Below, piece after piece: positions 12,351-23,235 of a stretch of DNA of 64,000 bases. The number at the start of each line of letters is the position of its first letter. The stretch's first letter is position 1. The position numbers and the translations under genes are program-made. The notes beneath the pieces were generated by a model. It did no database searches, was not told where the DNA came from, and saw only the letters and a list, made by a program, of their open reading frames with translations. This DNA is from Cotesia glomerata (Eukaryota; Arthropoda; Insecta; Hymenoptera; Braconidae): contig NC_058167.1 of assembly GCF_020080835.1 (NCBI RefSeq), positions 8,030,957-8,094,956 on the forward strand. The letters run 5' to 3'.

Positions 12351-14402
12351 TTATGCACAATTCTTTCTAATTAATTGTTTAAAAATTAAAAAAAAAATTT
12401 TTTTTCATGTTTTTTTTATAATTTGCGGTTTTTCGCGAATTAATATTAAAAAATGAATCTAAGCGTGTGAGTACTCATTTTAAAGGGAATTTTATGACCT
12501 TCAAGACATTACAATTCAAGTTTATAATTATTATCGTTATTGTTATTATTAAGTCTGAAACTGAGTAACCGAGCGCACATGAGCAAGGATTTTATCCAGT
12601 TTACCGTGGAAGAGTGCAGTGTGTTTAGTTGCAGGATCTAGGCCTGGCCCGGTTAGCAAGTGTTCCGCGTCCCACTATTTGTATTTGATATACACAACAG
12701 AATAACGGGACCGTGGCTATTAATTAGCCATTCCTTTTCTTAATAACTCCACCTTTTCTCCCTTAAGTGATTAACGCTATCGCTAATAATTCCGCTCTGT
12801 AAATTTGCGCTGCTCTTTTCTTCAATCTTAAACTATTATATTACATATGTACGAGTTAATGCACTGCACTCACACATCTATATGAATATAAGTACATAAG
12901 TGGTAAATCGTATTTAGCTTACTCATTACTCATCGACGTATGTACCGACACAACGACTAATTTAAATTTACAGGTAATTAATTAACGCTCTCGTGAGTTT
13001 AAAGACGATGTTAATAAGTACTTTGTCTAGAGATATATTTACAATTTCTAACTTTTTTTTAGATTCATTTGTTATTCATCAATTGACAGTACTTTTATAT
13101 TTTTTAAATTAACTATTTTTATAACTAATTTTTTAATAAAAAAAATTTTAGTAAAATTTAATTTTATTATTCTTTTTTTATTTAAAAAATTTTTATTAAA
13201 ATTGTTTAAACGCTTCCTTGTAGAAAGTCAATTTTTTTATTAACTTTATAATTAAATAAAATTTTAATAAAATAATTTTTCAATTAATATAAATATGGGA
13301 ATATTTAATAACAATAATTTCTCATTGGATTATTTAAAAGAAAAATAACATAAAAAATTTCTCATTATTAATTGACCTTGGGGATTATGTAAATAATGAC
13401 AATTAAAAGGTCATTAGCACCTGATGTAAGAATGAAGAATAGTAAGAAGAAATGTAATGCAAGAAGACATAAACTTCCCTTTGCTATTCGTACTGAAGAG
13501 TTTATCCGTTGATTACACAATGTAATACAAATGGAAATACATAATATAACATAACAAGTATCTCGCGCTCATAAATAACTCATTTTAGTTGAAAAAACAA
13601 TGCGCGTGTTTACCCCAACCCGCGAATATGAACTAACAATGAGGAAGGGACAATTCGTGATTCATAACTGAAGATAAAGAATACGCAAACAACTAAATTC
13701 CTCTCTGCATGTCGTACTTATACGTATATTACAGTAAGTATGAGTACACTTGTACTTATACATCTAATTCGTATAATGAAAGGGATACTGTGAACCTTTC
13801 ACTCACGATTTGATTGTATCTTTTACCCCCTTTTTGATGGCTGATTGTTACCTCCCTCAATTTTTAAACACGTTATATTCCCATAAGATATTTTATTACT
13901 ATTCATTGAGCGTAACGATTAGCTAATAATCGAAAGGCATTTTTTGAGTGTGAGAATTTGTCATTTTGCCCGCCTCATAAGCGAAGCGTTGAGGTAATTC
14001 ATAATAGTGCTCTACTCTGGACATTTTACAAAAATCAGTTTTCTCGAGACTGAAATTGATTTTTTTTTTAATTTTTATCGCACTTACAGGTTGATCTGAG
14101 TGTATTAATATCAAGTCAAATAATTTATCAGGCACATAAAATATATTTCAATAACAATTATTTTGTTTAACATAGTAAATAATATTAAAAATAATCTTTT
14201 CTGGAAGTTCGTGTGTCTGTGTTTATGAATCGGTGTATATGGTAGGGAAATTGGTCGAAAAAATGATCGTACCAGAATAATTTTTTTTTTTATTATCTGA
14301 AGTAACACACGACGGACTTTATCAATTAATATGAGCATTCAATTAACTGTCGTTAAATTATTATTCATAAAAAACAAATATATAACTGTGTATTTTCTTG
14401 TA
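12351..14402. other. Intergenic, no gene recognised
   Basis: Unique GC-richer stretches at about 12545-12800 and 13400-13830 lie between AT-rich segments. No convincing coding frame exists; those at 13923-14135 and 14111-14338 (-) have no family resemblance. Confidence 0.4.
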
Positions 14403-15147
14403 CAATTGTGGTCATTAATTTAAGTATGTTTTTAATATTACTGGAAAATAGTTGTTTGTAAACTAGAACATTTATTAACTCTAAATTTGGAAGTCAGTTG
14501 ATAATGTCACTTGTGACATTAGCTGAAAATAAAAAATGATATTAATAAAATTCGCGAAAGAGAAATTTCACCAAATTATAAATTCAGTCATTTAAAAAAT
14601 AGCGAAAAACAAAAATCTGTGGTTACGTGAATTTAGCCAATTCTTACTGCAGAAACTTATAAAATTAGCCGATCGTAAACTTTGTGAACTGTAAAATTAG
14701 CCGTTTATAAATCTCTCGTAATCCTTGAACGGATCGACGAATCAAAAAACGATTTGAGATATCTAAAAGGACTTCCATAAATTTAGTTTTTCTAAAAATT
14801 ATAGCAGATTCGACCGACCCATTCAAAAGTTATAAGAAGTTTAAAAACGGCTAATTTTACGATTCGTAAAGTTTACAATCGCCTAATTTTATAATTTTCT
14901 GCAGTAAGAATTGGCTAAATTCACGTAGCCATAGATTTTTGTTTTTCGCTATTTTATAAATAACTAAATTTATATTTGGTGAAATTTCCATTTGGCTAAT
15001 TTCATTAATATCATTTTTTATTTGCGACTAATTTTACAAATGACATTATCAACTAATTTTCAAATATATAATTTATAAATGTTCGAGTTTACAAATAGCT
15101 ATTTTCCAGTAAACTTAAAAATATATTTAAATTAATGACCACGATTG
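14403..15147. mobile_element. 745-bp TA-flanked palindromic element
   Basis: The left end CAATTGTGGTCATTAATTT is mirrored by AAATTAATGACCACGATTG on the right, and arms of about 350 bp pair with one another along their length (for example CTGCAGAAACTTATAAAATT against its complement near 14910). TA occurs at 14401-14402 and 15148-15149. There is no coding capacity. It is probably a foldback-type non-autonomous transposon. Confidence 0.8.
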
Positions 15148-17228
15148 TATGTCTATCTATTTATTTTATTATAGTATTTTTTGTTCTCACCTTAGAATAA
15201 TGGCGTTACTAAACCATGACAAAGTTTTCTTTTTTTTATTATTTTGTTTTTTATATTTTAATTTAATCAATTTTATTGTGAAACATGAGATTATGAGGCG
15301 TGCACTTTTGGATTTTCCAAACTTTTTTTTATTTATTTTAATTTTTCAGTTTTACGGTCACTTGATTTTATTTTAAACATTTTTCTCCTAAATTATTATT
15401 AAATTTTTTTCAAGTCAATTTTTCTTATAATTAAAAAAAAAATTTTTTATAGAAAAATTAATATTTAAAAAAAATGATTTTCTTTTTAATTATTCTATTT
15501 TTGATTAACTTAACCAAATAAAAAATATATTATGATTGGTTAAAAATTCTAAACATCATTTAAATGATAAAATATTGTATAGTCCATAAATCTAACCGAT
15601 AAATATCTCGCAAATATTTCTAAAAAAAAAAAAAAAAAATAAAAAATCATTGATAGATAATTAAATATCGCGCGTAATAAACTCCAAAGACCGTTACTCG
15701 ATTCCTGATTCGGTAAACCGATGACAGAAATAATTATAATGATTACCCTTGACGTAAAGCGGTTCGAAAAATATTTAAATTCCACAAGCTGAATTATTAA
15801 CATTCCATATTAAATATTACATTGCGAATCTTTAGAGAAGGTGTAATGCAGTTCAACATGCGAGAAAAATATTTTACACGTATTAATCTAAACTCCACCT
15901 TCGCCGATTCTGTCCATTGGCTTTTGAAGAAGTGTCTAGCGTGTCTACAAAACAGATAATGTAACGGTGGTACGATAAGACGTTTAAATTACACGAGTTA
16001 CTAAATATCAGCACGATAGATAATTCCTAAAAATAAGTAGCCTATTTTATACATATTATTTATTTAATTCCAATTTTATTTACAGTTATAAAATTTTAAT
16101 TTCAAGCTTTCAAATAAAATAAAATTCAAAAAAAAAAATACGTACGCTCTATTTATATTTATTTACACTTAATACTTTACTGCATACTAAAATCCCGCAT
16201 GTGTACTTAAAAAAAAAAAGAATTTGCTATTAATTCAGCTGGATTGGAACGTGAGTTAATGCGGGTACTCCCATTCCTTATGTATTTATATATTTATATA
16301 TGTGTGAAGTAAGCGAACATGTCCCTTGTGGATAGTTAAAGGTGACTCGCGACTACTTAACTCTCCTAGCTCTAATCCACCAACAAAACGTGGGAATGTT
16401 AAACAAGCGAAAATGAAATACGGTAATTGCATTAATTAATCCCCCGCGTCGATCATTTACCGGGTACAGAGGACACAAGATCAAAAGTTTAATTAATTTC
16501 CGGATAAATAGACTCATTAAAATACTCTGTTGGTTTGTCTAATTGCCAATTTATTGATTAATTAAATAAAAATGAAATACCGCGGGCAGAAAAGTAAAAT
16601 CGCTAATTCGAATCAATTTGATACAGATTCAAATGAAAGTACAGCGAATAAAAAAAAGTAAACGGGATGATTAGTTTGAGAAAATGGAGACTGAAAATAA
16701 AAGCAAGACAGTGAATTCACTGAATTAACTTAACTTGGAGTTAAGTTGGCTCGAAAGAAAAGTCTTAAACGGTCAGCCGGAATTACTAGGACGGTTTGTC
16801 GCGATACCTGTCCCCAAGTGTATCATCGACAGGTAAAGATCTCGCTCGTTCGAGACTCGGGCATTGACTCGTAACGGGTTCAGGCTTGTCCCGAGAGAAC
16901 ATTGCTGTATAATATAATATTATATGTACGCCGTTTATGTTCTTCACGAGTTTATATTTACGTTCTCACTACTTAACGGGCTTCGTGTCTCGTAAGAGCT
17001 GTCTTCGCATTATTTAGACGCTGAGGATCTTTCATCTATCATTTCTAATGTTTATTTATCCTTAAATTGCTAAATTATGTTTGCCGTTTTTCAAATATTA
17101 GCTAAAGTTTGAAAAAAAAAAAAATTTTTTTTTCTAATATTAATTTTTTAAATTGAAAAATGAGATTTTTAATTTTTAATTATTTTGATTTGCAATTCTT
17201 ATAATATTTTTTGCTCAATAAATAATAT
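15148..17228. other. Upstream region of the LRR gene
   Basis: AT-rich DNA with unique GC-richer blocks at about 15660-16020 and 16230-17000. It presumably lies in or near the first intron of the LRR gene, because that gene's visible coding starts at a splice acceptor at 17666. I could not identify the missing first coding exon. Confidence 0.4.
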
Positions 17229-17650
17229 TTTTTGATGAAAATTAATTTAGTAGATATTTAATAATTTTAAGAATTTTTTTATCAAATAAATTATGACAAA
17301 AAAAAATGAGAAAAAAAATTGACAAGTAGAAATTCAAAAAAACTAAAAATGCAATTTTTTTAAAATAATTTGTTAGAACAAATTTGTTTGTTAAATAAAA
17401 CTAATAAATTGTCAAGTGACTACTAACTTTAATTTCATTTTTTTGATGAAAATTAATTTAGCAGATATTTAATCATTTTAAGAATTTTTTTAACAAATAA
17501 GTTATGACAAAAAAAAATGAGAAAAAAAATTTTTAAGAAGAAATTTTAAAAAACTAAAAATTCAATATTTTAAAAATAATTTTTCAGAACAAATTTGTTT
17601 GTTAAATAAAACTAATAAATTGTCAAGTGACTGCAAACTTTAATGTCATT
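17229..17650 (+). repeat. Tandem pair of a ~211-bp AT-rich repeat abutting a splice acceptor
   Basis: Two direct units, starting near 17232 and 17443, share phrases such as GATGAAAATTAATTTAG, AATTATGACAAAAAAAAATG and ACAAATTTGTTTGTTAA. Related sequence is seen at 49930-50110 and in introns of the transporter. The second unit ends about 15 nt before the acceptor of the LRR gene exon at 17666, so it forms the end of that intron. Confidence 0.75.
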
Positions 17651-17665
17651 ATTTTTTGTTTTTAG

Positions 17666-20600
17666 ATCCATCATTGGCATTACTGCTAGTCCTAGCGTGT
17701 TCACTGTGTATAACAGCGGCAACTTCGCCGTGCCCGTGGGCATCACACATCACGGAGCTAGAAAATTCGTGTATATGCGATTACAATTTAGCCCGAGAGT
17801 TATCCGTCCAGTGCGATATAGTAGACTTTAATCAATTATTATCAGCAATAAAGAGGTACGCGGTGCGATCAATAGTCGACTTGTTTTACGTAAACAACAG
17901 CACAGTGGGAGTCCTAAAAAATGGATCCTTCTCGACGATACGGATCAACAATATGCAATTGTCTGGTTGCAAAATAACTTCTATTGAGGATAACGCCTTT
18001 CGCGGTCAAGAACTTTCTCTAAAGACTCTCAATCTGAAGGACAACGAATTGGAAGAAATACCAACAAGCAGTCTGAGATCTCTAAGAAATCTCACAGTTT
18101 TGGACCTTTCGCTGAACAAAATAACAAAGGTCGAAGACAACGCGTTTAGAACTCTCAAGCTGGTGACTTTGAAGCTGGCTGACAATGAGGTAACTCTGGC
18201 TCCCGCGGCGTTTCGCGGACTCGAGAAGACGCTGAAGAATCTGAACCTCAAGGGAACCAAGCAGAAGAAAGTTCCCGAGGCTCTCCGCGGTCTGAAAACC
18301 CTAGCCTTTCTGGACTTATCGCAGAACAGCATCCGAGAGCTTCCCGGAGCCGCAGGCCAGAAGGGCTTCGAAGGCTTGGACTCGTTGACGGGCTTGAATC
18401 TCGAGCGAAACTTGATTCAAAGTATCGGCCCCGTCGCTTTTCACGGGATTAAAAACACTCTTAGCTCGCTGAGTCTTCTCAATAATTTAATTCCGGACTT
18501 TCCTACGGCCGCAATCAACAGCATTCACGACCTGCGTGTCTTGGACATCGGGTTCAACCTTATCACCGAGCTGCCGGTCAATGCATTCGCTAATAATCCT
18601 TCGGTAACGCTGCTTGCAATCGATGGGAACCCTCTGTCAACTGTACCCGAGGAAGCTCTCGCGAGGCTCAACGGAACTCTCCGTGGCTTAAGTCTCGGCG
18701 GACGGTTTCTTGTCTGCGATTGTAAATTACGGTGGATCGCGCAGTGGATAAGGACCAAAGATCTTCAAGTCACGAGTCGGGAGCGTAAGCCGCAATTTTG
18801 CGGAAGTCCTCTCAGATTGCAGGACCGTAACTTTTACAGCATTGATCCTGAAGGTAAATTTCATTTTAAATAATCTATATTATTAAGAGATATAAGAAAA
18901 ATTTTGTGTCCAGGATAGTCATATGATAAAATCAGTTTTTTTAGTAAAATTTAGTGTCATTGCAAAGGTCTTGATTTGAATTTGTGCCTTTTCAAAGTTT
19001 CATATCATTCTCAACGATAGTCAATTTATTATGATAAGTATTTAGGCTGCATTCGAAAATGTTCTATCTCTAGATACATAATTAAGAAATTACTTTGTAT
19101 CTTGTGAACTATTGACATTTTTAAAGATAAAAGCTCATCTCGACATTGCACTCATCGAGACCTTTCATTTGAGTACCCACATCAATTTTTCATATATTTA
19201 TATATATATATATGAAAAATATATCAAAATGCATGTGGGTACTCAAATGAAAGTTCTTGATGAGTGTAACATGTATATTTTTAAAAACGTGAATAACAAA
19301 GCAATGACGTTGTATTTCGTCCACTGATGATATTTTTAACGATATAAGCTCATGCTAGAGTTACACTCATCGAGAACTTTCATTTAAGTACCCACATCAA
19401 TTTTTTATATATTTATAAATATTATATATATGTATATATAAAAAATATATCAAAATGCATGTGGGTACTCAAATGAAAGCTCTTGATGAGTGTAACATCG
19501 GGATGAGCTTATATCTTTAAAAATGTCAATATTTAAGAAAGTACAGTGCAATTTATCAAAAGTCATTATTTAATGAAACAAAATTTTATTTATTTATAGT
19601 TCACAAGTCACAGCAGTCTCATAGTGACTGCAAGGTTACTAGTAATATTTAATTTTAAAAAATATTAATAATAAAACCTGGAATAAAAAAAAATTTTTTT
19701 AGTATTAATTATTTAAATTAATTTTAAAAAAATGATTACAGAATTAATGTGCGAAAGACCATCAGAAATAATTGGAATAGGAACGGTAGAAAGTGTGGAC
19801 ACAAAAGAGCCAACGGGCCCCGTAACCGGAGTAGTCGATGAATTACTCCTAACAACCCGAGTGTCACCGACGACTCTCTCCTCTCCGTCATCGCCGTCAT
19901 CAGCCTCCTCGTTATCGTCATTTGCATCGACAATTCCGCAGAAGACAACCCAGAAAATAAATACAACCACCATCGTAACGACTCCCAGCACTACAATCGA
20001 GTTTAAATCAACGGAGATAACGACTCCCTCGACTGTCCAGGTGTCCACGACAGTGCGACCTACAGCAAGAACTGGAAACGTTGTGATAGTTCGCACAACC
20101 TTGCCTCCGCCGGTTCGGAATTCCGAGCACGGTAGCTTGCCCCAGCACCAGCCGCGTCCTCCTCTTGTCCTCGGATCTCCTTTATATAAATCAAAGGCCG
20201 AGAAAGACATCATCGTTAAAGAGGCCTTGAGGCAGGATAATTCGGTGATCATTTCCTGGGACAGCGAGACTACCAATATCCTCGGGTTTCGCGTTGTTTA
20301 TAGATCTTTCGGCGACACTAGTTTCAAACAAGGTCCGCCGTTAGAAGCCAGCGAGCGCGAGTTCAAAATTAAAAACGTTCCTTCGCAGGTAAATATATTT
20401 TTTTTGGTTTTTAATAATGGTGACATGATAAATGCCTGAAAAATTAAATTAAAAATACTTGTTAAATTTTTAACCAATTTTATTTCTTAGCTAAAAAAAA
20501 TAAAAATTTTTCTAACAGTAAAAAATTCATTTGATTTTGAAAAAAATAATTTTAAATAGACAACTTGCGAATTTTCATCCAAAAAAAATTTAATTTTACG

Positions 20601-20888
20601 GCTAAGAAATAAAATTATTAAAAATTTTAAACAAATTAATTTTTTACTAAAAAATTGTGGTAATTATTTACAAGTGGGGTCCACCCTATTTTTGGCCATA
20701 AATAGATGAAAAATTAACATTTTTTAATTTTTTTTTATTCTGCTTGTTTTTACGTCGCATTTATGACAGAAAAATATCGTGAAAAAAAAAATAAAGATTT
20801 CGATAGCTTTTTTGCCTTCAAAAATTGAAAAAAATTTTGGCTTTCATGTTTTTGGATAAAATTTCTATTTTATCTTTATTTGATGTTT

Positions 20889-20919
<31 letters not shown>

Positions 20920-22594
20920 AAAAGTACATAAAAAAACGAATTAAAAAAAAAAAAAGTTGAACATCACAATTTTCTAAAAAATTTATAAATCTTTTTGAAA
21001 ATTTGTTAAAATTGTGAATTTTTTTTTTAAATTGTTCATTTTTTATGTATTTAAAAAAAAAAATATATCAATAAAATCAAATATAAATTTCGTTCAAAAA
21101 AATGAAAATTAAAATTGTTGACTCCACTTGTAAATATTTATCTTAATTTTTTACTAAAAAATTGCTTATTTTTTTCCTCAATACATAAAAAAAAAAAAAC
21201 AAACTGATATACAAACCAAAGAGTAAAGAGTTAACTGTGTCAGTTTGTAAATTAGCGGTTAAATCGTCATGTCCCAAATAAACAGTTTGGTAATTGGAAT
21301 TAATTTGAATTTATAAAATTACAGGAGTGCATTGTGGTCTGTGTGGTTTTGCTTGAAGAAACAAACATAACTCCAGCGAACGTGCCGTACAACCAGTGCA
21401 AAGAAGTCCGCCGAGAAAATTCACCTACGTCAAACATCGACAAGCTAACGACAATCGTATGCGCGGGAATTTCCATGATACTAATCCTGGCTTTGGTGAT
21501 AATCTTCATTGTATCGCGAGTGCGCTCTAGAAAGCTGCACACGCTGCACAATATAGACCAGACCAAGATGGGAGGACCTATTTCAGGACTGCCAGTGAAT
21601 TGCTGCTCTAACGTCGGTCCCACGCCCAGTCCAGCGGGTCCTCTGGCTTCTATGGCTACTCTCAGCGCCTACAATGCTCAGAAAGAGTGGGACCAAGTGT
21701 CCGCTTACAGCAACAGAAGCATTCCACGGCCTCGGATCTTCCCTATTGATCGACAAGGTTCATTGCATACATTTAAATAAAATTAATTAATTAAGGGGAA
21801 AATCTAGACCCGAGACTCGAAGCTCCCGGGCCCGGGGATTCCCCTTAATTAATTAATTTATTAATTAACAATTCAAATGAGTTAAAAAAACATTTATAGG
21901 GTCTATATCACGTGGTCCATGTATAGACGAAGTAAGGTCGCAGGCGAGTCACTACGGAGGTAAAATATCATCACGCTCAGTAGCTGACGGTCAGTCACAA
22001 CACAGCTTTGGAAATAACTCATCACGTTATTTTGCAAACACTGCTCTTGCTAACAATCTCGTCAATACAAGACCAGGTACTTGATAATGAACCAGGGATA
22101 AAAAGAAATAAATCTAAACCTAGATGTAGATCTATTTTTCTAAATGCTTAACATTTCTTCTCTGGCACTATCACCTGAATTCTGAAATCAAATCTGATTG
22201 ATCTTAAAAATAATAAAATATTTCTGTACTAATTTTATTAATTGAAATTTTATAAATGTAAAAGAAAATATTTATCGCGACAGAATTACGTCAGTCGCGA
22301 CAGTCACTAGCTGCGGCATCTGATCGTATGTCACGTAATGGTTACCCAGGGAATAATAATATGCCACCACACGCATCGGCGCGTCGCCAGCGCCCAAGAT
22401 CGAGGAACCGTACGATGGAATCGAGCCACCAGCAACAACAACAGCCACCACCTCCAAGACCGGGCAGCCGGTACAGCTTAGCTGACTCAACTCACACACT
22501 TAATAATTACGAAGAAAGTAATTGGACCGATCATGATATGGACATTTACATGTCACGCAATCCAACAACTAGGAGCGGTCTTGTACCGCTTTAA
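17666..22594 (+). CDS. Leucine-rich-repeat / FN3 single-pass membrane receptor (5' exon missing)
   Basis: Exons 17666-18853, 19742-20388, 21325-21757, 21900-22076 and 22284-22594, all with GT-AG borders and matching phases; about 918 residues are visible. The acceptor at 17664-17665 splits a codon, so the initiator Met lies in an unseen upstream exon. The first residues (LALLLVLAC) are the core of a signal peptide. Next come an N-terminal Cys cap (CPW...CICDYN...QC), about ten LRRs, and a C-terminal cap (CDCKLRWIAQW ... FCG ... MC) that bridges the first visible splice. Exon 19742 then adds a Ser/Thr-rich mucin-like linker and an FN3-like fold. Exon 21325 holds the membrane helix (TIVCAGISMILILALVIIF), and the cytoplasmic tail is about 240 residues with a QQQQQPPPP stretch. 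It is probably a cell-surface adhesion or guidance receptor. Among fly proteins the layout recalls Lrt-like LRR receptors, but I am not sure of orthology. Confidence 0.9.
18873..19646 (+). mobile_element. Intron-resident hairpin element, copy A (in LRR gene intron)
   Basis: Shares an entire layout with copies B (23481-24206) and C (35227-35974). The 5' side reads ATCTATATTATTaAGAGatATAAGAAAAATTTTG. A block follows containing GGCTGCATTCGAAAAT and TCTCTAGATACATAATTAAG, then a hairpin with arms containing CATTTGAGTACCCACAT and a TATATA loop. The 3' end reads GTTCACAAGTCACAGCAGTC then GCAAGGTTACTAGTAAT. Copy A carries two tandem hairpins (about 19125-19275 and 19340-19510). It starts 19 nt after the donor at 18854 and is sense to transcription. 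It has no coding capacity. Confidence 0.85.
20660..21140 (-). mobile_element. AAGTGGGGTC-family MITE, copy 2 (LRR gene intron)
   Basis: Bounded by TAATTATTTACAAGTGGGGT and the complement-type end GACTCCACTTGTAAATATTT. The body is inverted relative to 2442-2911: the ATAAATAGATGAAAAATTAAC block is at the left here. It fills about half of the 936-bp intron 20389-21324. Confidence 0.7.
21780..21861. repeat. Small GC-cored inverted repeat in a 142-bp intron
   Basis: AATTAATTAATTAAGGGGAA is mirrored by TTCCCCTTAATTAATTAATT around a GC-rich core (GCTCCCGGGCCCGGGG). It makes up more than half of intron 21758-21899. The flanking TTAA tetranucleotides would fit a piggyBac-type footprint, but the element is too short to be sure. 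Confidence 0.6.
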
Positions 22595-23235
22595 ATTTAT
22601 TATTTTCATTGATAGATTTATTAATTAGGATTTTAATATTATTAGCTGCTGTGTATTGCTTGTGTGTTTAATTAGCCACAAATGGAGTCTTAATCATTAA
22701 TATCTTAATTATAAATATATAAATATAAATAGCTTTAAATGTATAGGAAATTTTAACTATGTATGTCTCTTATTTTTAAGAGAATTATTTTTATAATTAA
22801 TTATAGTCGTTTTTATAAAAAAAAAAAAAAAAAAAAAAAAAATTGTAACGAAACTATGTTTGTAATATTTATATTTTTTTTTTATTAATTTTAATTAATT
22901 TTAACGCTAGTTTTAAGAAAAAACAATTCAAACCAGTTACATTGAGTAAAAATTAATGGATTTAGATTAATGTGTTGTCCAAAGACTGTAACATGACCGG
23001 GAGCATTTGCTTTTAAGATTTATAATGATTTTATTATTAATTTAATTATCTGGTAAGGTAAATGGTAAATTGTAATGTAAATTATTTTAGATCTACAAGG
23101 TGCAATCAAATACAATCCATTTTTATTTTTAATTTAAATAATAAATAAATTGTTTTCTTTTGTTTAATTATTTGAAACTTAATAAAAAATTTATCGGGCA
23201 TTTATAATAAATAAAATAAATGTTCAAACACTTAC
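22595..23235. other. 3' side of LRR gene and convergent gap to RAB3GAP1 fragment
   Basis: Probable 3' UTR of the LRR gene with AT-rich sequence, including a pure A-run of about 24 at 22819-22842. No exon of the convergent minus-strand RAB3GAP1 copy is visible, although its coding should continue here. Confidence 0.55.

Noticed and set aside
18006..18332. Minus-strand open frame of 108 codons inside the LRR exon
   Set aside because: Exact antisense of well-supported LRR coding; composition explained by the sense codons.
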